The notes under the pieces: generated by a model | Told to the model about the DNA's origin: nothing | The model's database searches: none | What the model saw: the letters and a program-made list of their open reading frames with translations, nothing else | Shown here: positions 51,261 to 60,306 of the stretch, one piece after another | Numbering within the stretch: the stretch's first letter is position 1 | Layout: each line of letters begins with the position of its first letter | Source of the DNA: Nocardia vinacea | Lineage (GTDB): Bacteria > Actinomycetota > Actinomycetes > Mycobacteriales > Mycobacteriaceae | Assembly (NCBI RefSeq): GCF_035920345.1 | Contig: NZ_CP109149.1 | Location: 62,001 to 126,000, forward strand | Direction: 5' to 3' | DNA: 64,000 bases | Position numbers and translations under genes: made by a program

Positions 51261-51778
51261 TCCATATCTGCTCGGACTGAACAGTTCGAGCGAGACCCAC
51301 CGTGCGCATACTGGCAACACGTGTCGCACGTCAGCGTCCATATTTCCGACCGGGGTCGATGCAGGGTTACGGCGGTTTCGTCGCGTTCGCCATTGCCGGG
51401 GAAGTGGTGCGTCGCATCACCGGGCAGTAGATTCAGAATATTTTTGAGGAACGCATCCGAGAGCCAGATCACTCTAATCGCCCGTCGGGACAACCGACAG
51501 GACCGACCGATGTTCACTTTTTGATGCGATAAACGACGCACATGTCGAGGTCTTCGACACCATTCGAAAATCCGGTGGCGATGTTTCCACGGCACCGCAA
51601 TCGCCATTTCGAGACCTGAAAGAATCGTGAAGATCTGCAGACAGGCTCCACTTCGATCACTCGAATGGAGTTGACTGGAGTGGTAGTGATCGAATCATAC
51701 AACCGCACCAGGCTGGTGAGGAAAACGCTACCTGACCTCACTCCAGCCAACGCTGATAAACGGGAGTCGAGTGTCGCC
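51261..51778. other. Gene-poor stretch with two short protein-like remnants
   Basis: On the plus strand 51302-51430 reads RILATRVARQRPYFRPG, MQGYGGFVAFAIAGEVVRRI and stops, like the end of a lost gene. On the minus strand 51514-51663 reads RSSRFFQVSKW to GVEDLDMCVVYRIKK, again a C-terminus without a body. No complete gene is visible. Confidence 0.3.
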
Positions 51779-52294
51779 ATGACACCAGAGTCACACGAAG
51801 GAATGATGGAGCGAGCAGCGGCCCTCGCGTCGAGCTTCTTCCCCGCAGGTAACGAGAGCACACTGCGCCAATACTCGGAAGCATGGATAGACATCGGCGA
51901 ACGCTTGGAGGCCATGGCGCGAATTCATGAAAATATCTATCATCAGTATTCTGCCCGGAACTCCTCCGGCCGGACCGACAGGTCGATCGCCCAGCTGCAC
52001 ATCCGATTATTCGCAGATCTACACCATCATGTCCTGTACTGCTACGGCATGGCGGCGCACCTGGACAAGATTTCCGACCTAATCGAGCTGGGAAAACTTG
52101 AGATCACCGCTATCGCTTCGGCCCTGATAGCCGATCTTGATTCGGACATGTCGACACTTCCAGCAGGCCAGATCACGAATTCCAAGCCAGACCTCGCAAT
52201 CGCAGAACAAGCAATGCGGAGGATAGCGAGACGCACACAGCAACAGGTCGATGAACTTCCTCCCCCGACCGTGGGCACCCTCGAAAAAATGTAG
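51779..52294 (+). CDS. Type VII secretion effector N-terminal-like domain protein
   Basis: 171 aa from ATG 51779 (the frame opens at 51665). SSFFPAGNESTLRQYSEAWID near residue 18 matches the PxGNE...AW signature at the N-terminus of CpnT-like and other secreted actinobacterial toxins. The rest is helical (LHIRLFADLHHHVLYCYGMA, AIASALIADLDSDM). It ends without a toxin domain, so it is either a truncated effector or a stand-alone secreted partner. Surrounded by remnants; AT content is higher than in the plasmid module. Confidence 0.5.
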   Translation: MTPESHEGMMERAAALASSFFPAGNESTLRQYSEAWIDIGERLEAMARIHENIYHQYSARNSSGRTDRSIAQLHIRLFADLHHHVLYCYGMAAHLDKISDLIELGKLEITAIASALIADLDSDMSTLPAGQITNSKPDLAIAEQAMRRIARRTQQQVDELPPPTVGTLEKM

Positions 52295-52650
52295 ATTCCG
52301 CAGAAGTCGAACTACCTCCGGCACCATAAGAACGGCCGACCGCGTGACCACCCGTTCGACCATTGACAGCCCGATGTTGCGTGAGGCCTCGCGTGTCCGG
52401 CGGTGAAGTACTCATGCGCTCCTGGGTCAAGTGATATACGGCGTTGACAGCCGGTTGGGCACCGAGATGTAGCAAAGACCGATCCTGTGATGTGCAGGTC
52501 GGGGTTCTACCTTGCATTTGAGCTTCGAAGATCTGAATAGGTTCGCGCAGCCGCGGGCCCGTCGACCTCCAGGCTCGATGCCGAGCTCACGGGATCTCGA
52601 AATCTGAATTACTCCAGGTAATTACGAGTCCGGAAAGGACTTCTGCGTAG
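52295..52650. other. Non-coding stretch
   Basis: No frame on either strand has a ribosome site with recognisable content. Composition is more AT-rich than average. It lies between the effector-like gene and the MMPL pseudogene; AAAGGA at 52634 is the former ribosome site of the latter. Confidence 0.4.
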
Positions 52651-53507
52651 ATATTCGCACGACTGGGGGCCGTGGTGGTCCACAATCCGTGGAAGGTGAT
52701 CGGCCTGTGGGTGCTGCTCGCCATCGCGGTGGTGGCTTCGGCGCCGGAACTCAAATCAACGACCGATCAATCCACTTTCCTGCCTTCGTATTATGAGTCA
52801 ATCCAGGCGTTGGAGATGCTGCAGGAGGCGCTTCCGCAGAGCTCCGCGCCAGCGGCGATCATCGTATTCGCCCGGCACGACGGGGCGCCGCTGACCGAAG
52901 GCGATTCGGCCTCGGTCGTCGCGATCGGCACCGAACTGCTCGGCGAGCAGATCAAGGACGTCACCGCGATCCAGGCAACGCCGCCGTCGGAGAACCGGCT
53001 GATCCAGATCATTGCCGTACAGACGACCAAGGTGACCAATCCGAACGACACCACGCAGAGTGACGCGGTCAAGGCGCTGCGCGGAACTGAAAGAGCGCGT
53101 GGCGGGCACGGACCTGAAGGCGGGTATGACCGGCCAGGCGGCTCAGGTGCTGGACCAGCAGGAATCCAGCGAAAAGGGCATGGCGATCATCGGCGTCGCC
53201 ACCATCGTGCTGATTCTGGTGCTCCTGCTGGTCATCTTCCGCAGCCCGGTGATCGCACTGCTGCCGATCGTCGTCATCGGCGCGATCTCCAGCATAGTCA
53301 ATGGGTTGATCGCCATGGTAGCCAAGGCATTCGACTTGCAGATCGACGCCTCGATCAACGCCATCCTGGTGGTCGTGCTGTTCGGCGTCGGCACCGACTA
53401 CATCCCGTTCCTGATGTTCCGCCACCGCGAGCGGCTGCGTGCGGGCGAAGATCCGAAGACCGCCATGGTCAGTGCCGTCACCCGCATCGGTGAGGCCATC
53501 ACCTCGC
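52651..53507 (+). pseudogene. MMPL-family transporter, broken
   Basis: The reading IFARLGAVVVHNPWKVIGLW starts at 52651 with ATA where ATG is expected. The first periplasmic domain continues to DAVKALR, where loss of two bases (~53084) moves the frame to AELKERVAGTDLKAG. Then follow membrane helices GMAIIGVATIVLILVLLLVIF and the MMPL stretch LVVVLFGVGTDYIPFLMFRH. Homology ends at ~53507, about a third of a full MMPL protein. Full-length relatives export lipids or drugs. Downstream lies an ABC start remnant and operator copy D. Confidence 0.8.
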
Positions 53508-53559
53508 CTGGCCGGTGCGTCAGCTTCGATTCACGTTCACCAGAACCTCCCACTAACCA

Positions 53560-53604
53560 TGAACAAAGTTTGAACGAACGTTTGCCAACGGTGTTCGCAA
53601 CTCT
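53560..53604 (+). repeat. Double operator, copy D (shortened)
   Basis: GAACAAAGTTTGAACGAACG then TTTGCCAACGGTGTTCGCAA. The spacer is about 10 bp shorter than in the other copies. The TetR start is 23 bp to the right; a GTG with GGGAGGT on the minus strand (53540) is 20 bp to the left and encodes only five codons of the former ABC gene. Confidence 0.6.
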
Positions 53605-53626
53605 GAGTGGTGGCATGCTGACTGAC

Positions 53627-54322
53627 ATGACATCCGCTGCTTCCTCGACCTCGTTGTGGTTGCGAGGCGACAACCCCAAACCGGGGCCGCGCCCCGCCTA
53701 CACCCTGGACCAGCTCGCTGACGTGGGTATCCGGCTCGCCGACTTAGACGGGCTGCGCGCGTTATCGATGCGCCGCATCGCGGACGAACTCGGCACCGCC
53801 GCGGCCTCGCTCTATCGGTACGTCGACGGCAAGAACGACCTGATCGCGCTCATGGTTGACCACGTCGCCGCGGAATACGACTACCCACCCCTGACCGGGA
53901 ACGTGCGCACCGATGTCTTCGCCATGCTGGACCAGGCGCGGGCGTTGCATCAACGGCACCCATGGTTGAGGGAGGGCTTAGGGGAGGTCGCTTCGTTGTC
54001 GTCGAACCTCGGTCCGAATTCGATACGATTCCTCGACCGTATGGTCGGCGCCTTGGCCTCGGCGGGACTCGACGCCAACGCGACCATGATGGGTGTCAGC
54101 CTCCTGTCGGGGTGGGTGCGCACCTTCACCGGGGTAGAAGCAGCGGGGTTTTCCACCCCCGTCATGGATGCGTCCGACCACCCTCCGGCAATGCTGGCCC
54201 ACGGCGACTACCCCCATCTGACCAGGCTGCTTGCCGCCGCCGAGTCCGAGACCGCACCAGTCGACAATGACGCCGTGTTCCGGGCCGGCGTCGAAGCACT
54301 GCTGTTCGGCATCGTGCGATGA
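53627..54322 (+). CDS. TetR-family regulator (TetR_C-type ligand domain)
   Basis: 231 aa from ATG 53627 (ATG 53615 is in frame). After a GPRPAYTLDQLADVGIRLAD segment the helix-turn-helix is LSMRRIADELGTAAASLYRYVDGKNDLIALM. The ligand domain has PHLTRLLAAAE and FRAGVEALLFGI, as in regulators of antibiotic exporters. The intact member of a family with a pseudogene at 50385. It probably binds the double operator copy D and its relatives, repressing itself and the divergently read ABC exporter now lost. Confidence 0.88.
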   Translation: MTSAASSTSLWLRGDNPKPGPRPAYTLDQLADVGIRLADLDGLRALSMRRIADELGTAAASLYRYVDGKNDLIALMVDHVAAEYDYPPLTGNVRTDVFAMLDQARALHQRHPWLREGLGEVASLSSNLGPNSIRFLDRMVGALASAGLDANATMMGVSLLSGWVRTFTGVEAAGFSTPVMDASDHPPAMLAHGDYPHLTRLLAAAESETAPVDNDAVFRAGVEALLFGIVR

Positions 54323-54503
54323 GGTCCGCACACGGTGCTCCGCGCATGGTAGCCATTGCACCTCAACCGAATAGTGTTCGTCGCCCGAGGGCGTGATCAG
54401 CGCTTATGGCAGCGGCAGTGGAGCGTTTGCGTTCGAGGCGGCGTTACGCAGGTCGTGCACAATCGCTTCCGCCGGCATCGAGCGTCATCATTACCCCTGC
54501 CGA

Positions 54504-54850
54504 TCAGGACTCTTCGGCCGCGCGTATCGGCGCGGCTGCACCCGCGGAGTCACCGCCGGGCGTCTGCGCACCGCCCGTCACGGTCTTGCTCTGCCTCTGC
54601 TCTGCGGCCGCTTCGATGCCGTGCGGGTGGTCGAACCCGGTGAACACGCCGAACTCCGCCCGTCGCTGGTTCAGATCCTGATCGGCGAGACGCCGCATCT
54701 CGGCTTGCCGCGCGATCATCGGCAGAATCGTCCCCACCAGCAAGTCCAAACCCGGTCCCGGGAACGACCCGGCCTCGGCCCCAACCACACCTGTCCCCGG
54801 CATGGCTCCGGCCCGGCGCTCGGCATCTGGCGCCGCGCCTGCATGCCCGG
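54504..54850 (-). pseudogene. C-terminal fragment of a type VII secretion-type effector
   Basis: The open minus frame ends with LLVGTILPMIARQAEMRRL, AEFGVFTGFDHPHGIE and an Ala-rich tail. The last motif matches DFGAFAGFRHPRGIE at the end of the 55084-56688 protein and YGLCTGYAHPTGLD at the end of the 57353-59791 protein. Upstream parts of the module (GDV..W, NGQL) are missing, so this is a fragment of a third relative. The frame is open to 55040 but without recognisable content. Confidence 0.45.
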
Positions 54851-55083
54851 CGGAATGGTTCTCCCCCACACCGGGATCCGGGCCGATCGGTGTCGCCGCA
54901 TTCATCCGATCGGCCACACTGTTCGTTGCACGCCGCGCCTTACCCGGCCTTCCGCTATTTGTTCGTGTCACTGGTATTACCTTCTTGCTCGATTCACAGA
55001 GGAGAGGAATAGATCTGAGATTCCGGCGACTCCACGCCATGTCCTTCTATTCGTCGAAATCGGCCGGTGCCACGCCGCCGGCG

Positions 55084-56688
55084 TCAGGTCGCCGGCGCAG
55101 CAGCCACCGACGCTGCGGTAGCAGCCGACGCATCCGCGGGTGACGAAGCCGGGGTGGCCGAATCCGGCGCGGGGGTGGTGGGCTCGATGCCGCGTGGGTG
55201 GCGGAATCCGGCGAACGCGCCGAAGTCTCCTGCGCTGTCGGACATTTCCGCGGCGAACGTCCGCAGCTGCCCGTTGACGACGACCTCCGGCGGGCCGCCC
55301 TCGAAGGAACCGAAAACCACAACGATCGCGGAATGATCGTTCTCCCACGTAGCGACATCGCCGGTCATCAACTGGTACGGGTCGATCGGATCGATCTGCT
55401 TGTTGTCCGACCACTTCGCCGACGTATTCGCGTACGCGGCTTTCGCATCGGTACCGCTCGCGTTGCCGAAAGCCGCATCCAATGCCTGAGCAACCACGGC
55501 GGAAACCCACTGTCTGGGCCGGTCCGGGAACGGGTAGTACCTATCCCCACTCCCGTCCTGCGCGGGCGTCCGCGTCGGCAGCCCACTCTGCGCGGACGTG
55601 ACATTCGGCCCGATCGGCTGGCTGTGATTCGGCACCGCGCCAGCGGAGGGTTGGCTCCCTGGCGTCGCCACAGGAGCTGCGGTGACCGCTGGAATCGGCG
55701 ACGGCGCGACTGCTTCGTCGTCGCGGGGGAGCCTGTCCGGATCCGGCTCGTTGCGCACGCCGGGTTGCATGCTGTTGGACAGTGCTGGGATCATCCAAGG
55801 GTTAATCCCCGTTGTCTGGTCGTCTCGGGAGCCCATCGCCGAGCCAATAGGCGTCGCCGCTGGAGCCGCCGGTCCAGCGACCGCTTCTTGCGGATCCAGA
55901 TCCACATCGCTCCGATACGGCGACGCACCAGGATCTTCCGTCAGGTCCGGATCCGAATCCAGCGGCAGGCGTGGATCCATCGAAGGACTCGGGTCGTACG
56001 GGATGCCCGGGTCAAACGGCATACCGGGCTCTTTCGGCACGCCCAGATCCTTTGGATCCAGCTCCCCGGGCCGCGGGTCGCCCTCATCCCCGACCTGCTT
56101 CTTCAGCTTTTTCACCTGCTGCGTCAGCGTTTCCGACTGCTGCGTCAGCTTCTCCACCTGCTGCGCCAGCTTCTCGATCTCGTCTGCTTCTTTCTTCTGG
56201 CCCTTCACTGCGTCGGCCATGATCGCATTCAAGTTGTCGATCGTCTTGGTGATTTCATTCATGCAGTTCTCATCGTAACTCACACCGTCCGGAGGCGGTT
56301 TACTTATAGCAGCGTTGTGATCCTCGATGAATTTTGACGTCCACACCCTCACGTCCTTGGAATACTCAGCGGACCTGCGTGTCCGATCCGGCACCTCGCC
56401 GTACAAATCCAAGAGTTTGACCCCCGTCATCCGGAGCTTCTCCTTCTTGACTTCATAATTCTCGATACCACTGAACTGTTTGTCGCCCGACTCGATGTGC
56501 AGCTTCGGCGGCTTCAGATCCGGCGGTTCCTCCGGGGACTTCTCACCCGTACTCAAATAATGCTCACGCAGGCTCACAGCGAGCCCCTGCGGTCCCTCGT
56601 AATAATCTTGGACCGACGGGGAGAGATCAACTTTATCCGGGTCGGGCATAAACAATCGCGGCAATTCATCAGGCCATGCCTTCGACAT
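55084..56688 (-). CDS. Presumed type VII secretion effector/accessory protein
   Basis: 534 aa. The N-terminal ~190 residues are helical with a coiled coil of Q/T-rich heptads (IEKLAQQVEKLTQQSETLTQ). The middle ~200 residues are Pro/Asp-rich and repetitive. The C-terminal ~110 residues form a module AYANTSAKWSD, TGDVATWENDHSAIVVV, VVVNGQLRTF, DFGAFAGFRHPRGIE, shared with the 812-aa neighbour. The GDV..W..(H)SA(I)V pattern recalls NlpC/CHAP-type folds, but no catalytic Cys is visible, so it may be a binding domain. No signal peptide, consistent with type VII export. Confidence 0.6.
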   Translation of the reverse strand: MSKAWPDELPRLFMPDPDKVDLSPSVQDYYEGPQGLAVSLREHYLSTGEKSPEEPPDLKPPKLHIESGDKQFSGIENYEVKKEKLRMTGVKLLDLYGEVPDRTRRSAEYSKDVRVWTSKFIEDHNAAISKPPPDGVSYDENCMNEITKTIDNLNAIMADAVKGQKKEADEIEKLAQQVEKLTQQSETLTQQVKKLKKQVGDEGDPRPGELDPKDLGVPKEPGMPFDPGIPYDPSPSMDPRLPLDSDPDLTEDPGASPYRSDVDLDPQEAVAGPAAPAATPIGSAMGSRDDQTTGINPWMIPALSNSMQPGVRNEPDPDRLPRDDEAVAPSPIPAVTAAPVATPGSQPSAGAVPNHSQPIGPNVTSAQSGLPTRTPAQDGSGDRYYPFPDRPRQWVSAVVAQALDAAFGNASGTDAKAAYANTSAKWSDNKQIDPIDPYQLMTGDVATWENDHSAIVVVFGSFEGGPPEVVVNGQLRTFAAEMSDSAGDFGAFAGFRHPRGIEPTTPAPDSATPASSPADASAATAASVAAAPAT

Positions 56689-56701
56689 CGTCTTCCACCG
56701 C

Positions 56702-57217
56702 TCACGCAGTCGGATTCACTGGGACGAGAGGAACAGGACCTGTTGCATTCGAGCTGGATGGGCCGGATGGGCTCACCAGCCCGCTCGCGACAAGACCCCC
56801 CGCTCCACGTCCCCCCGCAACGAGCCTGCGCTCGACCTGATGGGAAATGGTGCGCTGAGATTGGTTGCCAGCCCTTCTCGCAGCGCGCGTCATCAGTCTT
56901 CTTCCAACCCCTCGCCCAACTGGGCCGCCAATAGCAGTCAGAGCTCCGCCCACGAGAAACCCGGTAGCCACTTCGTCAAAGTCGGTGATTTTAAACTCTC
57001 CATCGGCGATACCATCGACAACAGTTGCTGCGCCGCCTATGAGGCCTGCGGCCAAATTAGTTCCCGGCAAAGCGGACATTACGGTAAATGCGACGGGTAG
57101 CGCAGCAGGTGCGGCATCAGCGGCTAAACGCCCCAAATCGCCCAAGGAGTCAGCTCCATCACTCGCGATATGGCCTACATCACTAGCGATTTCACGTATG
57201 CCATCAAAAATCCCCAT
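56702..57217 (-). CDS. Hydrophobic Gly/Ala-rich protein of the effector cluster
   Basis: 171 aa from ATG 57217 with GAAAGGGAAA upstream. After an amphipathic N-terminal helix (GIFDGIREIASDVGHIASDG) come Ala/Gly/Val-rich hydrophobic segments (APAALPVAFTVMSALPG, LAAGLIGGAATVVDGIA, VATGFLVGGALTAIGGPVG) and a basic, Ser/Gly-rich end. The hydrophobic, glycine-rich pattern resembles pore-forming or membrane-inserting parts of secreted toxins or their immunity partners. It lies between two effector-like genes on one strand. Function unknown. Confidence 0.55.
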   Translation of the reverse strand: MGIFDGIREIASDVGHIASDGADSLGDLGRLAADAAPAALPVAFTVMSALPGTNLAAGLIGGAATVVDGIADGEFKITDFDEVATGFLVGGALTAIGGPVGRGVGRRLMTRAARRAGNQSQRTISHQVERRLVAGGRGAGGLVASGLVSPSGPSSSNATGPVPLVPVNPTA

Positions 57218-57352
57218 GGTTTCCCTTTCTTCTCGAAGAATATCTTTGGGCCTTCGCCAGCCGCCTCCGACCAAAAAACCAAAACTACGGCCGGGTCGTT
57301 GATCTCCGCGTCTGACCCGGTCGACGAGATTTGTGTTGACGGGTCCGGCCGG

Positions 57353-59791
57353 TCAGATCTGCGGTGGCCCAACCGGCGGCGGACCGGCGGGCTGCTTCGG
57401 TGCGGCCACGGTCGGCGGAGCTGCCGTCGCGAGTGCGGGGTCGCCACCGGCGGCGCCATCCAGGCCGGTCGGGTGGGCGTAGCCCGTGCAAAGCCCGTAC
57501 TTTTCCTCCAGCGGAGGTTTGCCGGGATCAAAGGGAATGAGCTGGCCGTTGTCCAAGACAAATAATTGGTTAGATTCCTTGACGATCAGCGCGTTATGTC
57601 TCTCCCACTGAATAATATCGCCCGTATTAAACGCTTGCGGGTCACGACTATTGATCACTGCGGGCGGATGATCCGCTGACAACTCACCCGCAGTTCCCCG
57701 GTACGCGGACATCGCATCGATGGCGGTGTTCTGCACCTGCTTCTGCAAAGCCTCCGCCACCGGCTGCGACGCCTTCACGGTATTCTCGCCGATTTGGACA
57801 TCCACCATCGCGCCCGGTGTCGTCACCGGCGGCGGAGAACCCACATAGGCTGGCGCCACCACGCCGGGAGGAGCTGTCTGGGCCGCGGGATTCGGTGTGG
57901 CCGTCTGGGCTGCGCGGTTCCGCTCCCGTTCTCGTTGCCGGTCCTCACGCGATTCTCTGTCTTCGTAGCCCCTGTCATCGCCGGGAACCCGGTTCTGGTT
58001 GAGAGCATTCATCGCCATCATCTGCCCTATCTGCCCCATAGCATCGCCACTGCTATTCGTGGGTTGCTGCGGGGCGCTGGGCGCAACGGTCGATCCGGTT
58101 CCGGCATCCTGCGTCGCCGTCCGGATCAGAGAACGAAGGTCTGTGCCCAACGGGGTATCGCCGCTAGTGCTGTCCGCAATTGGCGGGGTACCGGTCGGGG
58201 AATCCGTGCTGTCCATAGTTCCCAGGCCAAGATCGTCCAACGTGGGGTTCGAATCCGGACTCGGGAACATGTCTTGTGGCGTGGGAGTAGTCTGCGTCGG
58301 CGGCGGAGTGTAGGGGGGAGGGGTGATGGTCGTAGGGGGAGGGGTGGTCTTTGCGGCGGGCTTTTCCTTGTCGCTCTTGTCGCCTTTCTCGCCCGTGTCG
58401 TCCTTCCCGCCCTTATCGCTCTTGTCGCCTTTCTCGCCCGTGTCGTCCTTCCCGCCCTTATCGCTCTTGTCGCCTTTCTCGCCCGTGTCGTCCTTCCCGC
58501 CCTTCCCGTCCTTGCCGTCCTTCAAACCCGGGAAACCATAATCCGATAACTTCAGCCCGTACTCCGCGAGTTCCTCAGACTGCTTGGCATAGTTGGCGAC
58601 CAGCGTTGCACATTCTCGCACCGTCTTCCCAAGCAGAGGATAGAGGGGCATTTCTTCGATTAAGTTCTGGATTCCGAACTGATCGAATTTAGACTTATAA
58701 CCGGGCTCAAGTCTACCCTTATCTTTTTCTACGAGGCTGGCCCGAACTGCTTCGCGAGCATCTTGAATCTTGTTATACATCAGTTTGTATGTGCGAATAT
58801 TGTCTTCATTAAGCTTGCTGGTGACTTGTTTGAACTCGAAGTCCATGTCGTGCCACCCTTTCGCCAATTTTTTCAGCCTCCCCGCCGCCGCTGCATGACT
58901 TTCGTCGGTTGCACCTCTCCCCATTGACATGTCGGTGAGGAATTTTTTCTCCAGAAAATCATTCCACGGATTCTCATCCTCGCCCTTCGAGAGCAAGTTC
59001 AGCGGTTTACCTCCAGATATCGGCTTCAGCCCACCAAATTTATCCTTACCCTTATACACCACCTTCTCCATTGTCCCCATTTGACGCATGAGGTAGGCGA
59101 GCCCATCGTTGCAGACGGCTATGAAATTTTTCAGATTCTCCGAAGCCTTGGCCGGCGGATCAATCCTCAGCAGGAACTCGGATGCCTTGTCGCCGACTTC
59201 CGGATCCCGCTTCTTGTCCCATTTGGACTTTAGCTCGGCGATTCTTTCGGGACTATTATCAAGGGGGTTGCCTTCGGCATCTTTGCCGCTTCGGCCGCTC
59301 TGCCACAGAACGTTTTTATCCTCTGGACCGAGATCTCCCCAATCTTGGTCCAGTTTGTTTTTGAGAATTAATAGCTTGCCATTGTCAGTCAGAACCATCT
59401 GACTCGATTCGGGCTGGCCATCGCCTTCCCAATCATACCATTTGGAAATATTCCGTTGTTCCCAATTATGCCATTTCTCATCCCAGCCATCCCCTCGATT
59501 CTTTTGGTGGTCAGCGCCCGCGTTCCAGATCTCTTTGCCGTCGCCATTATGATCGTTGAATACGAGCTTGTGATCGATGCGGCCTATCCCTATTTCCCCG
59601 AAGTCGATTTTATCGACCTTTGCGCCGTCCAGACCTTTTTCCCAGACGGGCTCTTTGGATTGGACGTGCCGGATAGTCGGCTTACCGCCGACGATCCGGA
59701 ACTCGAACTGGCGACCAGGCGATATCAGCCAATCGTCTTCATGGAGGCTCTGACCCGGATTCAGACTTTCGTATTCTTTTCCCTTGCCCAT
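57353..59791 (-). CDS. Large presumed type VII effector with lectin-like N-terminus and 15-residue repeats
   Basis: 812 aa. Residues 1-170 resemble a bulb-type lectin: ESLNPGQSLHEDDWLISPGRQFEFRIV, then LVFNDHNGDGKEIWNAG and MVLTDNGKLLIL ... VLWQSG. Residues ~175-420 are helical, like type VII substrates. Residues ~429-473 are three tandem repeats of GGKDDTGEKGDKSDK, followed by Pro/Thr-rich and Asp/Arg-rich stretches. The C-terminal ~100 residues repeat the module of the 55084 protein (AYRGTAGELS, TGDIIQWERHNALIV, VLDNGQLIPF, YGLCTGYAHPTGLD). Lower GC than the flanks. It may bind sugars at a cell surface; this is inference. Confidence 0.62.
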   Translation of the reverse strand: MGKGKEYESLNPGQSLHEDDWLISPGRQFEFRIVGGKPTIRHVQSKEPVWEKGLDGAKVDKIDFGEIGIGRIDHKLVFNDHNGDGKEIWNAGADHQKNRGDGWDEKWHNWEQRNISKWYDWEGDGQPESSQMVLTDNGKLLILKNKLDQDWGDLGPEDKNVLWQSGRSGKDAEGNPLDNSPERIAELKSKWDKKRDPEVGDKASEFLLRIDPPAKASENLKNFIAVCNDGLAYLMRQMGTMEKVVYKGKDKFGGLKPISGGKPLNLLSKGEDENPWNDFLEKKFLTDMSMGRGATDESHAAAAGRLKKLAKGWHDMDFEFKQVTSKLNEDNIRTYKLMYNKIQDAREAVRASLVEKDKGRLEPGYKSKFDQFGIQNLIEEMPLYPLLGKTVRECATLVANYAKQSEELAEYGLKLSDYGFPGLKDGKDGKGGKDDTGEKGDKSDKGGKDDTGEKGDKSDKGGKDDTGEKGDKSDKEKPAAKTTPPPTTITPPPYTPPPTQTTPTPQDMFPSPDSNPTLDDLGLGTMDSTDSPTGTPPIADSTSGDTPLGTDLRSLIRTATQDAGTGSTVAPSAPQQPTNSSGDAMGQIGQMMAMNALNQNRVPGDDRGYEDRESREDRQRERERNRAAQTATPNPAAQTAPPGVVAPAYVGSPPPVTTPGAMVDVQIGENTVKASQPVAEALQKQVQNTAIDAMSAYRGTAGELSADHPPAVINSRDPQAFNTGDIIQWERHNALIVKESNQLFVLDNGQLIPFDPGKPPLEEKYGLCTGYAHPTGLDGAAGGDPALATAAPPTVAAPKQPAGPPPVGPPQI
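58371..58505. repeat. Three tandem 45-bp coding repeats
   Basis: Units 58371-58415, 58416-58460 and 58461-58505 are almost identical and encode GGKDDTGEKGDKSDK in the 812-aa protein. Near-perfect identity suggests recent expansion and possible length variation between strains. Not a CRISPR: there are no spacers. Confidence 0.85.
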
Positions 59792-59892
59792 CAGTACGCC
59801 CCCCGATCACACGTCTGACGCCGCATTATTCGCGAGCCTGGAACGGCCATCCCGAATCCTCCCGACCAGATACCTATCGAATCACCAGAGCG

Positions 59893-60216
59893 TCACGCAT
59901 CTGGCGCACTCCGCCGAACCGACGCACCTCCATCGCCATCGGTGTTCACGAGTTCACCTGATGCCATATGCACGCCGTCGCCGAGACTTTGCTCCTGATC
60001 AGCTAAAGAGGTCCAACCTGACTCATGGGCAGGGAGAAACTTATGCTTCGCACACTCCGTAAACGCATAGGCCGCGTTTCCGAGCTGATCCTCGAGTTGG
60101 CGCACGAGGTCGGGATCGATTTTCGCCCGCTCGCGATAGGGCTCGACAAAACCGTAGTGGCCGTCGCGTATCTTGTGCGCCGCTTCCGGATCATGACTGA
60201 AAATATTGTCCATGTC
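59893..60216 (-). CDS. Small acidic protein of the effector cluster
   Basis: 107 aa from ATG 60216. It reads DNIFSHDPEAAHKIRDGHYG, then ERAKIDPDLVRQLEDQLGNAAYAFTE and a Gly/Asp-rich end. Helical, cytoplasmic by composition. A truncated copy lies at 47828-48010, also next to a YbaB-like gene. The conserved pairing suggests it works with the YbaB-like protein or is a secretion partner of the downstream effector. No family recognised. Confidence 0.65.
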   Translation of the reverse strand, partial: DMDNIFSHDPEAAHKIRDGHYGFVEPYRERAKIDPDLVRQLEDQLGNAAYAFTECAKHKFLPAHESGWTSLADQEQSLGDGVHMASGELVNTDGDGGASVRRSAPDA

Positions 60217-60306
60217 GACGAACTCTTTCTCCTCTTGAGATAAATAATGGCAGCTTTCTCGCGCCGCATCCATGACCGACCAACCGACCGCCTCGCTCGA
60301 TCGGGA

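Noticed and set aside
51250..51490. Minus-strand reading ending in TLTCDTCC, resembling a lanthipeptide precursor
   Set aside because: The plus strand of the same stretch gives a more natural protein end (GYGGFVAFAIAGEVV), there is no modification enzyme nearby and no start codon with ribosome site.
53060..54322. 420-aa fusion of MMPL and TetR
   Set aside because: The reading joins an MMPL remnant and a TetR gene through operator copy D; the TetR gene has its own start at 53627.
58371..58505. Short regular repeats as a CRISPR array
   Set aside because: Units are contiguous without spacers and keep the reading frame of the 812-aa protein.
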